Source: Nocardia sp. NBC_00508 (GTDB lineage: Bacteria; Actinomycetota; Actinomycetes; Mycobacteriales; Mycobacteriaceae). Taken from it: a stretch of DNA of 64,000 nucleotides. Positions 8,067-17,181 of this stretch are shown piece after piece. The notes below the pieces were generated by a model that was given only the letters and a program-made list of their open reading frames with translations, searched no databases and was not told the DNA's origin. Location of the stretch: positions 3,658,001 to 3,722,000 of the forward strand of contig NZ_CP107852.1 in NCBI RefSeq assembly GCF_036346875.1, read 5' to 3'. Within the stretch, counting starts at the first letter, position 1, and each line of letters starts with the position of its first letter. A program made the position numbers and the translations under genes.

Positions 8067-9203
8067 CTACCTCGGCCGCTGCGGCGGCAACGGCGCGGCG
8101 CCGGGCAGTGGTATGGGCGTGGACCGTCCGTTGTTCGGCGGCGGTACCGGGGCTTGGCCGTTGATCAGGATGTCGCCCTTGGCCGAACCGGTGATCGGTG
8201 CGAAGCCCTCCTGATCGGCTCCCTTGCCGAGCATGCAGTCCAGCTTGCGGCTGCCTGCCATCCAGCTGCGAGCGTCGATGTAGTCGAAGAACAGCGTCAG
8301 CGTCTTGTTGCGGATCACGTCCGGCCCGCCGAGGTAGTCCGTCGAGGTGCGGGTGCACTCTTCCTCCACGAACTTGTCCTGTTCCTCCTTCGGCGGCGGG
8401 CCGCCGGTGAAGTGGGCGGCGAGATCGATGGTGGCGATGATCTCCACGGCGTGCGGCTGCGCGCAATCCACCGGATCGGTGGGCAGATTCTGGTTGATGC
8501 CGAGGCACATGCCGGGCTCGTACACCCTGGACTGGTCGTGCTCGGTGGCGCTGCCTGCCGAAGGCGGCGTGCCGACGCTGGCCGCGACCTGCAACCCGCA
8601 GCGCAGCGTGCGGTCTCCGTGCTGCCAGCCGTCCGGGCTGGGATACATCAGTCCGACAATGTATTTGCCGCGCGGATCGAAGCGACCGGACATGTATTTC
8701 TGCACGGCGGGGACACAGTGCTCTTCCTTGAGTTCGGTGAGCCGCAGCGAGTCCGGGAACCGCGAGCCGGGGCCGAACTCCTTGCCCGGATACCTGCTCA
8801 TGTCGATATCGCCGGCTACTTCGAACATGTGCTTGCTCGAGCAGTTCACCTTGACCAGGTCGGATCGGTCGGGCTTGGTCCAGCTCAGGCAGTCGCCCTT
8901 GGCCGCAGTGCCGAACTCCTTGTCCAGTACGGGTTGCAGCGGCGAGCCGGGATTGTGCGCCTCGAGCCCCTTCTCGTTGTCGAAGCCGGTCACGAACAGC
9001 GTCACCAGGGCCGCGACCACGGCGCCGACGGCCACGGCGAGCAGACCCCAGCGCAAGGTGGGCGCCGACAGATGCAGATTGCGCAGGTCGCTGTCGGCGA
9101 GCGCGGCCTTGGCCGAATCGAATGTGCGGCGTACGGCGTCGGCGCGCGAGGGCGCGCCGCGCCTTGGCGCTCGCCGGGACCGGGGCACATGTTCGGAGGA
9201 CAT
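8067..9203 (-). CDS. Septum formation family membrane protein (Rv3835-like)
   Basis: A 378-residue protein. Basic cytoplasmic residues 1-50 are followed by one transmembrane segment (WGLLAVAVGAVVAALV, about residues 52-73) and a large extracytoplasmic part. That part has several Cys residues (GDCLSW, NCSSKHMFEVAGDI, CGLQV, GMCLGI, VDCAQPHAVEI), matching the duplicated septum-formation domain with HxxEV-like motifs. The C-terminal 40 residues are Pro/Asn-rich. It forms a conserved block with serS and the metallopeptidase in mycolata. The precise role is unknown; the name comes from a weak link to division septa in other actinobacteria. Confidence 0.82.
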   Translation of the reverse strand: MSSEHVPRSRRAPRRGAPSRADAVRRTFDSAKAALADSDLRNLHLSAPTLRWGLLAVAVGAVVAALVTLFVTGFDNEKGLEAHNPGSPLQPVLDKEFGTAAKGDCLSWTKPDRSDLVKVNCSSKHMFEVAGDIDMSRYPGKEFGPGSRFPDSLRLTELKEEHCVPAVQKYMSGRFDPRGKYIVGLMYPSPDGWQHGDRTLRCGLQVAASVGTPPSAGSATEHDQSRVYEPGMCLGINQNLPTDPVDCAQPHAVEIIATIDLAAHFTGGPPPKEEQDKFVEEECTRTSTDYLGGPDVIRNKTLTLFFDYIDARSWMAGSRKLDCMLGKGADQEGFAPITGSAKGDILINGQAPVPPPNNGRSTPIPLPGAAPLPPQRPR

Positions 9204-9278
9204 CGCGGTCCATCATGGCAGTGTCCGTGCCGTGGTGCCACGACCTGGCCCTATCGGCGCGGCAGCCCCGCCCGGCGG

Positions 9279-10979
9279 TCAGCCGCGCAGTGCCGACAGG
9301 AACACGCCGGGCAGCCTGGCCGGGTTGGCACTGGCGTAGAACTCGGTCAGCCTGCGGCCGGTGGTCGCGGCGGTGGGGTTGTCGATGAACCACGGCGGCT
9401 TCGGCGAGAGGGCGAGTTCGCCGCCCACCAACGAGCGCGGCGCGGGCCGGAACGGACCGCGCACCACGGTGCGCTCGACATCGTCGAGCAGCAACGCATT
9501 GTGCACCACGCCGATTCCGCTCTGCACGTCGTCCAGGGTGTGGCCGGGGAAGGCGCCCCAGGCGGCGCGCGGCGCGAGGAAGGCCAGGCCGGTCCAGGCG
9601 TTCACCGCGATCGCACCGTAGCGCAGCCGCTCGATCGCGCGGTCGAAGGCGATGCCGAGCCTGCGGATGGTCGCCGGAGGGGCGATCACGTTCGCGCCGA
9701 GTGTCCCGGTCAGCTCGGTGTTCGCGAAGTCCACCGCACGCTGCAGGAACTCGCCCCCCGCGTAAGGCAGTTCGACCACCCCGAGCACCGGAGAGAAGTA
9801 TTCGGTGCGCAGCAGCGGAGTGTCGGTACGCGGCAGCTGGTCGATCAGCACGCGGCCCGCGCCGAGGCGCTCGGCCTCCGGATACGATGCCAGCGCGTCG
9901 GCGACACGCGCATCGCTGCCCGGGTAATACGCCGTCCGTTGCGGCGCCCGCTCCAGGGCTATGCGCAGTTCGTCGAGGAACTCGTTCTTGCGGTCCCATT
10001 CCGCGCTGAGCACGACGGTCTGCGCTGCGACACAGTTGTAGCCGCCGTTGTGCAGCCGCTGAGTGGCCACGTGCGCGGCCTGGTAGCGCAAATCGGCGTC
10101 GGACCAGGCACCGGGCACCACGATGGTCGGCGAGACGCCGCCCAGCTCGCTGGTGATCGGCTTGTCCAGCAGTGGCCGGTTGTCCGTCTTCCGCCGTACG
10201 CCCTCGGGGCCGGGCCCCCAGACGATCGCGTCGTGGGTATGCGCGCTGCCGGTCATATGCACGTGCGCGACCTCGGGATGATGCACGAGGTAGCCGCCCT
10301 GCTCCGCGCCGCCGGTGAGAATCCGCAGCACACCGAGCTCGAGCAGGGGTTCGAACACCATCTCGAACACGGTGTACAGCGGGTCGGTGATGGGGTTGAG
10401 CTTCAGCGCGACCACTCGGTTGTGCGCGTACAGCTCGTAGAGCGCGTCCAGCGGCGGGATCGAGGTGATATTGCCCGCGCCGAGCACCGCGCCGATGCCG
10501 CCGGTCGCCGTCGGATCCAGCTGCCCCAGTCCGGCCCGCCTGCGCGCGGTGTCGGCGTCGACGCCGGGCCGCAGCCATACCTCGCCGCGGAAACCGCTGA
10601 GCAGCAGCCGGTCGTAGACGCCGTGCGGAAGGATCGGCACCGCTACCCGCCCACCCGGCGCCTCCTTCAGTGCGAGCCCCGTCAGCGGGCTGTACCCGGT
10701 CTCCAGCACGGCCAAGGTCGCCGAGAGGGCGGCCGTCGCCTGCAACAGGGTGAGCGGGCCGGATATCCACTCCTCGCCGACCAGCGGCGAATCCTCGTCG
10801 AGGCCCTTGATGACGCACGCGGCCCGCACCCAGTCCTCGGCGAAGCGGCCGGTCCGAGTGTGGAGTTCGTCGAGCAGCTCGCGGCGGCGGCGCAGCGGAG
10901 TCGCGGCCCATGCCTTCTCGCCGGCGGTGAGGTCGGCCAGCGCGTTGTCGATGGCGGTCTCGTCGAATGGGGTACCCAC
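9279..10979 (-). CDS. Aldehyde dehydrogenase family protein
   Basis: An NAD(P)-dependent aldehyde dehydrogenase-like protein of 566 residues from GTG 10979, longer than the usual 480-510. The active-site Cys lies in [12 protein letters not shown], the general-base Glu in [13 protein letters not shown], and the cofactor-binding [15 protein letters not shown] replaces the common GNTVV segment. The extra length is mainly at the C-terminus ([14 protein letters not shown]). The family as a whole oxidises aldehydes to acids; the substrate cannot be read from the sequence. It is divergent from serS. An ATG at 11057 would extend the frame but would run into the serS promoter, so the GTG is preferred. 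Confidence 0.85.
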   Translation of the reverse strand: MGTPFDETAIDNALADLTAGEKAWAATPLRRRRELLDELHTRTGRFAEDWVRAACVIKGLDEDSPLVGEEWISGPLTLLQATAALSATLAVLETGYSPLTGLALKEAPGGRVAVPILPHGVYDRLLLSGFRGEVWLRPGVDADTARRRAGLGQLDPTATGGIGAVLGAGNITSIPPLDALYELYAHNRVVALKLNPITDPLYTVFEMVFEPLLELGVLRILTGGAEQGGYLVHHPEVAHVHMTGSAHTHDAIVWGPGPEGVRRKTDNRPLLDKPITSELGGVSPTIVVPGAWSDADLRYQAAHVATQRLHNGGYNCVAAQTVVLSAEWDRKNEFLDELRIALERAPQRTAYYPGSDARVADALASYPEAERLGAGRVLIDQLPRTDTPLLRTEYFSPVLGVVELPYAGGEFLQRAVDFANTELTGTLGANVIAPPATIRRLGIAFDRAIERLRYGAIAVNAWTGLAFLAPRAAWGAFPGHTLDDVQSGIGVVHNALLLDDVERTVVRGPFRPAPRSLVGGELALSPKPPWFIDNPTAATTGRRLTEFYASANPARLPGVFLSALRG

Positions 10980-11057
10980 AAGCCCACTATGCGCGCGATC
11001 CCGCGCCGATGGACCCCATCCTGGGATATCGGCGTGAAACGGCAATGCGCCGACCAC

Positions 11058-11063
11058 TAGGCT
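11058..11063 (+). promoter_or_regulatory. -10 element of serS
   Basis: TAGGCT lies eight bases before ATG 11072 of serS. No ribosome-binding site is present, so a leaderless or very short leader message is likely. I found no T-box-like leader; the region to the divergent aldehyde dehydrogenase is only 92 bases. Confidence 0.5.
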
Positions 11064-11071
11064 GGTGGCCC

Positions 11072-12334
11072 ATGATCGACCTCCGATTCCTGCGGGACGA
11101 CCCCGACGCGGTCCGTGCTTCGCAGCGCGCCCGCGGCGAAGACCCCGCCCGCGTCGACGCGCTGCTCGAAGCGGACGCGGCGCGGCGTGCCGCGGTGGCC
11201 ACCGCGGACAATCTGCGCGCCGAGCACAAGGCGATGGGCAAGCTGATCGGAAAGGCGAGCAAGGAGGAGCGCTCCGCGCTGCTCGCGCAGGCGGCAGAGA
11301 TGTCGGTCAAGGTCAAGGAGGCCGAGGTCGCGCAGCATGCCGCCGACGCCGACCTGGACGCCGCGCACCGCGCTATCTCGAACGTGGTGCAGGAGGGCGC
11401 TCCCGCGGGCGGCGAGGACGATTACGTCGTGCTCCGCACCATCGGCACGCCAAGGGAATTCGACTTCGAGCCGAAAGACCATGTGGAACTCGGCGAGTCG
11501 CTCGGCCTGATCGACACCGAGCGCGGTGCGAAGGTGTCCGGCGCCCGGTTCTATTTCCTCACCGGTTACGGCGCGCTGCTGCAACTGGGTCTGCTGCAAT
11601 TGGCCGCGCAGAAGGCGGTGGCCAACGGCTTCACCATGATGATCCCACCGGTGCTGGTGCGTCCGGAGATCATGGCGGGCACCGGGTTCCTCGGCCAGCA
11701 CGCGGCGGAGGTCTACCACCTCGCCGACGACGATCTCTACCTCGTCGGCACCTCGGAGGTGCCGCTGGCGGGCTACCACTCGGACGAGATCCTCGATCTG
11801 AGCGGCGGTCCCAAGCGGTATGTCGGCTGGTCGTCGTGTTTCCGCAGGGAGGCGGGCAGCTACGGCAAGGACACCCGCGGCATCATCCGGGTGCACCAGT
11901 TCGACAAAGTGGAGATGTTCGTCTTCACCACGCCGGACCAGGCCGACGCCGAACATCAGCGGCTGCTCGGTTGGGAGCAGGAGATGCTCGCGGCCGTCGA
12001 GGTGCCCTACCGTGTGATCGACGTCGCGGCGGGCGATCTGGGCAGCTCGGCCGCGCGCAAGTTCGACTGCGAGGCGTGGGTACCCACCCAGCAGACCTAT
12101 CGGGAACTCACCTCGACCTCCAACTGCACTACGTACCAGGCTCGCCGCCTCGCCGTGCGCTATCGCGACGAGAATGGAAAGCCACAGATCGCCGCCACTT
12201 TGAACGGCACGCTGGCAACCACCCGCTGGATCGTTGCGATACTGGAGAACCATCAGCAAGCCGACGGGTCGGTCCGGGTTCCGTCGGCGCTGGTCCCGTT
12301 CGTCGGCACCGAGGTGCTCCGGCCGCCGAACTGA
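11072..12334 (+). CDS. serS: Seryl-tRNA synthetase
   Basis: A 420-residue class II aminoacyl-tRNA synthetase charging tRNA-Ser. The N-terminal antiparallel coiled-coil arm (residues about 25-105, rich in Ala/Glu/Lys) binds the long variable arm of tRNA-Ser. The catalytic domain shows motif 2 ([26 protein letters not shown]) and motif 3 near [17 protein letters not shown], plus [11 protein letters not shown]. Length and motifs are complete. Start ATG 11072 begins [15 protein letters not shown], the canonical SerRS N-terminus. Confidence 0.98.
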   Translation: MIDLRFLRDDPDAVRASQRARGEDPARVDALLEADAARRAAVATADNLRAEHKAMGKLIGKASKEERSALLAQAAEMSVKVKEAEVAQHAADADLDAAHRAISNVVQEGAPAGGEDDYVVLRTIGTPREFDFEPKDHVELGESLGLIDTERGAKVSGARFYFLTGYGALLQLGLLQLAAQKAVANGFTMMIPPVLVRPEIMAGTGFLGQHAAEVYHLADDDLYLVGTSEVPLAGYHSDEILDLSGGPKRYVGWSSCFRREAGSYGKDTRGIIRVHQFDKVEMFVFTTPDQADAEHQRLLGWEQEMLAAVEVPYRVIDVAAGDLGSSAARKFDCEAWVPTQQTYRELTSTSNCTTYQARRLAVRYRDENGKPQIAATLNGTLATTRWIVAILENHQQADGSVRVPSALVPFVGTEVLRPPN

Positions 12335-12421
12335 CGACGAGCGTGTGACCTACAGGTGAATAGCTACCGGTTCGCCATGCCGGATTCCGGGGATGTGGCA
12401 ACCGGCGGGATTCCTTATGTC

Positions 12422-12427
12422 TAGGCT
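12422..12427 (+). promoter_or_regulatory. -10 element of the GGDEF/EAL gene
   Basis: TAGGCT is followed seven bases later by GTG 12435, in frame with the GGDEF/EAL protein. This is the same leaderless geometry as at serS and pheA, and argues against the two ATG codons further upstream (12393 and 12417), which would place the promoter inside the gene. Confidence 0.45.
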
Positions 12428-12434
12428 ATTCATC

Positions 12435-14297
12435 GTGCGAGGAATCGGGTCTCGCGGCGATACCCGGACTCGGGTGCGGGCCGCATCTGCGCTGGCGACA
12501 GCTATGGTCATGGCTCGGACGACCGGGGCGTTCTACGTCATGGGCGGGGTTCTCGGCCTGCTCATCACCGCGATCGCCCCTGGCGAGGAGGGTAATCGGC
12601 CACTGGTCGGCGGGGCGGCGGCGGTAGCGCTGGTGCTCGGTCTGACGCTGCTCGCGTGGGGGCCGCGACTGCCGCATTCGATCCACCACATCTACGTCGC
12701 GATCGCGACGGTGCTGGTGACCATCGCGGTGCACTCGTTCCCGAACACGGTCGGCGCGATCAGCCTCGCGTCCTTCTACGTCTTCATCGCGTGCGACGCC
12801 GCGTTGTTCTTCGCGTGGTCGCAGGCGGCGGCCCACATCGCGTTCGCGTTGGCGCTGTGCATGTGGGTGCTGCCCGCCCGCCCGGTGACTCCGGGGCTGC
12901 CGTGGTGGTCGGGTTTGATCCCGGCCGGTGTGACCTTCGGCGTCGGCGTGGTCGTCGGCATCCTGACCAGAATGGCGTCCGAGGCCGATATCGATGTGCT
13001 CACCGGCCTGCTCAACCGCCGCGGCTTCGATCGTGCGCTCAACAACGCGATCGAGCAGGCCACCCGGTCCGGGCAGGGACTCGCTCTGGTGCTGGTCGAT
13101 CTGGACCGCTTCCGGAAGATCAACGATCATCTCGGTCACCGCGCGGGCGACGCCGTTCTGCAGCGGGTGGCCGACACTTGGTCGAAACTGCTCGCCCCCG
13201 ACCAGCGCCTGGCCCGTTATGGCGGAGACGCGTTCGCGTTGCTGCTGCCGAATACCACCGAGCAGGCCGCGATCCTGCTCACCGAACAGCTGCGCGCGGC
13301 GGTGACCACCGGCTGTTCGGCGGGCGTCACCTCCTGGCAGCCGGGGGAATCAGGATCTCTGCTGGTCAGCCGTGCCGATGTCGGCCTGTACCGGGCCAAG
13401 CAGGCGGGACGGAACCGGACGGTGCTGGAGTCCTCCCGGCAGCTGCCGCTGGCGGTGGAGCTGCGCGAGGCGATCGACCGCGGCGCCCTCGATGTGCACT
13501 ACCAGCCGATCGTCAGCCTGACCGAGGGCGGCGGCAAGGCGGTCGGCGTGGAGGCGCTGCTGCGCTGGTCGTCCAGCGCGCAGCCGGACGTCACCACCGA
13601 GGGCCTGATCCGCGTCGCCGAGGAATACGACCTCATCGCCGACTTGGACGAGTTGGTGCTGCGCCGGGCATGCGCGGACGCCGCTCGGTTGCAAGAGACC
13701 TTCGCCCAGCTCGACTTGACGCTGAACGTGAACGTCAGCGGGCTCGAGCTGGCCGAGGCCGGCTACGCCGACCGGGTCGCCGACATTCTCGCCAGTACCG
13801 GCTGGCCCGCCGATCAGCTCGTGCTCGAGGTGACCGAGAGCGAGCTGGCCGCCGAATCACAGACCGCGATCGCGAATCTGCACACCTTGCGTGAGCGGGG
13901 TGTGCGCATCGCCATCGACGATTTCGGCACCGGATACTCTTCGCTCAGCAGGCTGGCCACCCTGCCGAGCGACATTCTCAAGGTCGACCAGTCCTTCGTC
14001 GCCGCGATCCGCTCGGGCTCGCCCGCGCCACCGCTGCTCGGTGTGATCGCCGCCCTGTCCAACGCGCTCGACCTCCAGGTGATCGCCGAGGGCGTGGAGA
14101 CCGAATACCAGGCCGCGGTGCTCACCGAGCTCGGCTTCGCGCTCGCGCAGGGTTATCACTACAGCGACTCGCATCCGGTGTCGGAGCTGATCAGCGACCT
14201 CAACGAGAACCAGGGCCGGGTCGCTCTCGGCGGCACGGATCGGGAACTGGGCGACGGGGACTCGGTCCACGCCAACGGCTGGGTACCACTGCACTGA
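12435..14297 (+). CDS. Membrane-anchored GGDEF/EAL domain protein (cyclic di-GMP turnover), GGDEF site degenerate
   Basis: A 620-residue protein from GTG 12435. Residues about 28-180 form six or more transmembrane segments. The GGDEF domain follows (DVLTGLLNRRGFDRAL onward), but its signature reads GGDAF (about residues 263-267), with Ala in place of the catalytic Glu. The EAL domain is intact: EALLRW (about 373-378), LNVNVSG, EVTES, and DDFGTGYSS for metal binding. The protein is therefore best read as a cyclic di-GMP phosphodiesterase with a regulatory, GTP-sensing or inactive GGDEF domain. That is inference from motifs. It stands alone downstream of serS. Confidence 0.9.
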   Translation: MRGIGSRGDTRTRVRAASALATAMVMARTTGAFYVMGGVLGLLITAIAPGEEGNRPLVGGAAAVALVLGLTLLAWGPRLPHSIHHIYVAIATVLVTIAVHSFPNTVGAISLASFYVFIACDAALFFAWSQAAAHIAFALALCMWVLPARPVTPGLPWWSGLIPAGVTFGVGVVVGILTRMASEADIDVLTGLLNRRGFDRALNNAIEQATRSGQGLALVLVDLDRFRKINDHLGHRAGDAVLQRVADTWSKLLAPDQRLARYGGDAFALLLPNTTEQAAILLTEQLRAAVTTGCSAGVTSWQPGESGSLLVSRADVGLYRAKQAGRNRTVLESSRQLPLAVELREAIDRGALDVHYQPIVSLTEGGGKAVGVEALLRWSSSAQPDVTTEGLIRVAEEYDLIADLDELVLRRACADAARLQETFAQLDLTLNVNVSGLELAEAGYADRVADILASTGWPADQLVLEVTESELAAESQTAIANLHTLRERGVRIAIDDFGTGYSSLSRLATLPSDILKVDQSFVAAIRSGSPAPPLLGVIAALSNALDLQVIAEGVETEYQAAVLTELGFALAQGYHYSDSHPVSELISDLNENQGRVALGGTDRELGDGDSVHANGWVPLH

Positions 14298-14356
14298 TCC
14301 TCCCGACAACGCCCCGCCAAGTCCGACATCCCGGCTGAGTCCGTGGCGCTACTCGG

Positions 14357-14491
14357 ATGATCCAGTTGCAGCTGCCTGGCAGCTTGCCCGGCACCGCGCT
14401 GACTCCCATGCCGTCGCCGGGTAATCCCTTGACGCCGCCGGGTGACCGTGTACATGCTGACGGCATGCGTTTGCTCATCTACGCCTATTGA
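14357..14491 (+). CDS. Possible 44-residue small ORF upstream of MFS transporter
   Basis: In the 269-base space before the transporter gene, ATG 14357 opens 44 codons ending at TGA 14489-14491. The peptide begins MIQLQLPGSLPG, is rich in Pro and Leu, and ends GMRLLIYAY. Third positions are G/C-rich in the first half. No clear ribosome-binding site precedes it, and no modification enzymes lie nearby. It could be a leader peptide, an unrecognised small protein or a chance frame. Confidence 0.2.
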   Translation: MIQLQLPGSLPGTALTPMPSPGNPLTPPGDRVHADGMRLLIYAY

Positions 14492-14566
14492 TTCGCGAAA
14501 ACGCCGCGCGCCCGCTCGACGGGTAGCGCGCACCATCTCACCCTGCGCTCGCTGACGGTTCGGGCC

Positions 14567-16060
14567 GTGCTCTTCATGAGCATCGGTGAACTGATTCCGC
14601 TCTACGCGCTGTATGCCCTGCTGTTCGCCGATCACGGCATGAGCACCGGGCAGATCTCCGCGCTGTTCGCGATCTGGTCGGCGACGTCGTTCCTCCTGGA
14701 GGTGCCCTCCGGAGCGTGGGCCGACACGGTCTCGCGGCGCGGTCTGCTCGTCCTGAGCGGCGCGCTGTTGACCGCTGGTTTCGCGCTGTGGACGGTGGCG
14801 CCCTCCTTCGCGGGTTTCGCCGCCGGATTCGTGCTGTGGGGTAGCTCGGGCGCTTTGGCCTCCGGCACGTTCGAGGCGTTGCTCTACGACGACCTCGCCG
14901 CTCGCGGCGAATCCGCGACTTACCCGCGCATCCTCGGCTACACCCGCGCGGGCGCGGAAGCGGCCGTCGTCGTCGCCATCCTCGCGGCGACCCCGCTCTA
15001 TCTCTACGGTGGTTACGCACTGGTCGGCTGGTCCAGCGTCGCGGTCGCCGCCTTGCACACGGTGATCGCGCTGTCGCTGCCCGCCGCGCCGAAGGCGGTC
15101 TCCGCGGTGGACGTCGACGACTTGGAGGACGTCGTATCGGAGTCGTCCGGGGAAGACCGTGCGGCGCGATCCGGTGTCACGCGTTCCGCGCTGCTACATA
15201 CCGATCCGGATAACTCAGCCCTCCGAGTCGATGTGGTGTCGGTTCACGATGGCGGCGCAGCGGATCGTCCCGTCGACTCGGATGTCATGGTTGGCGCGGG
15301 TTCGGCTGCGCGGCCGTCTGCCCTGGACGCCCCTCGCGGATCCGCTCCGGGTGACGTCGGCACGAGCGATGCGGGCGATGGCGCAGTCATCGAGCGAGAT
15401 GCGTTGCCGGGCGGCGTGATCGAGCGGCCGCGGCCGTTCGCCCGGTACTTCGGCATGCTGAAAGCCGGTGTCGCGGAGGCGGTTCGGGTCAGGGCGGTGC
15501 GCTATGGCGTGCTGCTGGAGGCGTTGCTGTTCGGCATCACGGCGTTCGACGAGTATTTCGCACTGCTGGCGCAGCAGGTGGGTGTCTCCACGGCGGTGGT
15601 GCCGCTGCTGGTCGGTCTCACCGTGCTGGGTTCGCTGGTCGGTTCCGTGCTGGGCGGGCGGACCGAAGGCATGTCGGGTCGGACGATGGGAATCGTGATG
15701 GGTGTCGCCGGTGTGCTGTTCCTCGGCGGCGCGCTGGTCGCAGGGCTCGCGGCACGGCGGCCCGACTTGATGTATCCGCTGGCGGTGCTCGGATTCACGG
15801 CGATCGGCATCTCCTACGGCATCGTGCACAACGCGGTGGTCGTCGCGGGTGCCCGTCTGCAAGAGGCGATCGAGGGCCCGGCCCGTGCCACGGTCACCTC
15901 GGTGTCCGGCCTGCTGAGCGAGGTGGTCGCGCTCGCGGTCTTCGGCTTCGCCGCCGTAGCGGCCATCTGGTACTCCATGTCAACCCTGCTGGCCCTGCTC
16001 GGAGCCGCCATGCTCGGCATAGCCGCGCTGACGCCCCGCTGGCTCCCTCGTCGCCGGTGA
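14567..16060 (+). CDS. MFS transporter with long central cytoplasmic loop
   Basis: A 497-residue major facilitator superfamily protein. The first six helices run from SIGELIPLYALYALLF to about residue 175; the loop 2-3 motif appears as GAWADTVSRRGLLVLSG. Between the two six-helix halves lies a hydrophilic insert of roughly 110 residues (about 180-290), far longer than the usual 40-60. It is Asp/Gly/Ala/Ser-rich with no recognisable domain. The second half resumes at FARYFGMLKAGVAEAV and ends with a basic tail WLPRRR. Start is GTG 14567 (or ATG 14576); an in-frame stop at 14489 limits further extension. Substrate unknown; drug efflux is the common family role. Confidence 0.85.
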   Translation: MLFMSIGELIPLYALYALLFADHGMSTGQISALFAIWSATSFLLEVPSGAWADTVSRRGLLVLSGALLTAGFALWTVAPSFAGFAAGFVLWGSSGALASGTFEALLYDDLAARGESATYPRILGYTRAGAEAAVVVAILAATPLYLYGGYALVGWSSVAVAALHTVIALSLPAAPKAVSAVDVDDLEDVVSESSGEDRAARSGVTRSALLHTDPDNSALRVDVVSVHDGGAADRPVDSDVMVGAGSAARPSALDAPRGSAPGDVGTSDAGDGAVIERDALPGGVIERPRPFARYFGMLKAGVAEAVRVRAVRYGVLLEALLFGITAFDEYFALLAQQVGVSTAVVPLLVGLTVLGSLVGSVLGGRTEGMSGRTMGIVMGVAGVLFLGGALVAGLAARRPDLMYPLAVLGFTAIGISYGIVHNAVVVAGARLQEAIEGPARATVTSVSGLLSEVVALAVFGFAAVAAIWYSMSTLLALLGAAMLGIAALTPRWLPRRR

Positions 16061-16169
16061 GTGGCAAATGCCGGGTCATTCGCGTGGGCGGCGGTGTGCG
16101 ATAACGTGCGCGGACGAGTGCGGCGGCCGCTGGACTGGACGTTGATCTCGCCCCGGTAGCGTGCGGGCT

Positions 16170-17126
16170 ATGACCGTGCAGGTGAGACTGGGGCTGGTCT
16201 TCGGGTTCGGAATCGGCGCCGGTGTCGCGGTGCAGGGACGGATCAACGGTGCGCTCGGTGCGCGCCTGCACGATGGGATCGCGGCCGCCACCATCAGTTT
16301 CGGCACGGGGCTCCTCGTGCTCGCGGTGGCCTTCGCGGTCAGCGGGCGGCTCCGCGATGGCGCGCGGCAGGTGCGGCGGGCGGTGACCGACGGTGTGCTT
16401 CGGCCGTGGCAGTTGCTCGGAGGCCTCTGCGGTGCGTTCTTCGTCGCGTGCCAGGGTCTCACTGTCGCGGCCATCGGCGTCACCGCGTTCACCGTCGCGA
16501 CGGTGGCGGGCCAATTACTCAGCAGCCTGGTCGTCGACCGGCTCGGTCTCGGCCCGAGCGGGCGCACGCCCGTCACCTCCGTGCGTCTGGCCGGTGCGGC
16601 GCTCGGTTTGCTCGCGGTACTGGTCGCCGGAATCGGCCACAGCCGCGCCGCCACCGGTGGTCTCTCCGTGCCGGACGCGCTGCGCGACGCACCGACCGCG
16701 CTGCTGATCGTGCTCCCGGCGCTGGCCGGGATCGGTCTGGCCTGGCAGCAGGCGGTGAACGGCAACGTCGGCGCCGTCGGCGGGCCGCTCTCGGCGGCCA
16801 TGGTCAACTTCTGTGTCGGCCTGGGCGCGCTGCTCGTCTTCGAGGCCGCCGTGATCGCGACCTCCGGTGGCCCGGCCGAATTCCCCACCGAGCCATGGCT
16901 TTATCTCGGTGGGTTGATCGGAGTCGCCTTCATCGCGCTGGCCGCCCTGACCGTGCGCTGGATCGGCGTGCTGCTGCTCGGCCTCACCTCGGTGGCAGGA
17001 CAACTGCTGTTCGCCCTGGTCCTCGACCTGTTCACCCCGACAACCGCGGGCCTGTCGGTGACCGCGATCATCGGTTGCGTGCTGACCCTCGTCGCGGTCG
17101 GCGTCGCTACTCGATCTCGGTCCTGA
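16170..17126 (+). CDS. DMT family transporter (YdcZ/DUF606 type, duplicated)
   Basis: A 318-residue protein with about ten transmembrane helices in two homologous halves, each beginning with an FGFGIGAGVAVQGRINGALG / LAGIGLAWQQAVNGNVG pattern typical of the DUF606 (YdcZ) branch of drug/metabolite transporters. Start ATG 16170 follows TAGCGT (16157-16162) by seven bases, suggesting a leaderless message. Substrate unknown. It lies 109 bases after the MFS gene, with its own promoter. Confidence 0.85.
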   Translation: MTVQVRLGLVFGFGIGAGVAVQGRINGALGARLHDGIAAATISFGTGLLVLAVAFAVSGRLRDGARQVRRAVTDGVLRPWQLLGGLCGAFFVACQGLTVAAIGVTAFTVATVAGQLLSSLVVDRLGLGPSGRTPVTSVRLAGAALGLLAVLVAGIGHSRAATGGLSVPDALRDAPTALLIVLPALAGIGLAWQQAVNGNVGAVGGPLSAAMVNFCVGLGALLVFEAAVIATSGGPAEFPTEPWLYLGGLIGVAFIALAALTVRWIGVLLLGLTSVAGQLLFALVLDLFTPTTAGLSVTAIIGCVLTLVAVGVATRSRS

Positions 17127-17181
17127 AAAGCCCGGTCGAGTCATTCATGTTCAAAGCGCATGAGTGTGGAATGGTGCGCTC

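Noticed and set aside
7938..11060. Very long plus-strand open frame opposite the metallopeptidase, septum-formation and aldehyde dehydrogenase genes
   Set aside because: High-GC antisense shadow: Arg/Gly/His-rich, no domain, and it covers three well-supported genes on the other strand.
10980..11071. T-box or other riboswitch leader before serS
   Set aside because: Only 92 bases are available, there is no specifier-loop or T-box sequence, and a -10 box lies eight bases before the ATG.
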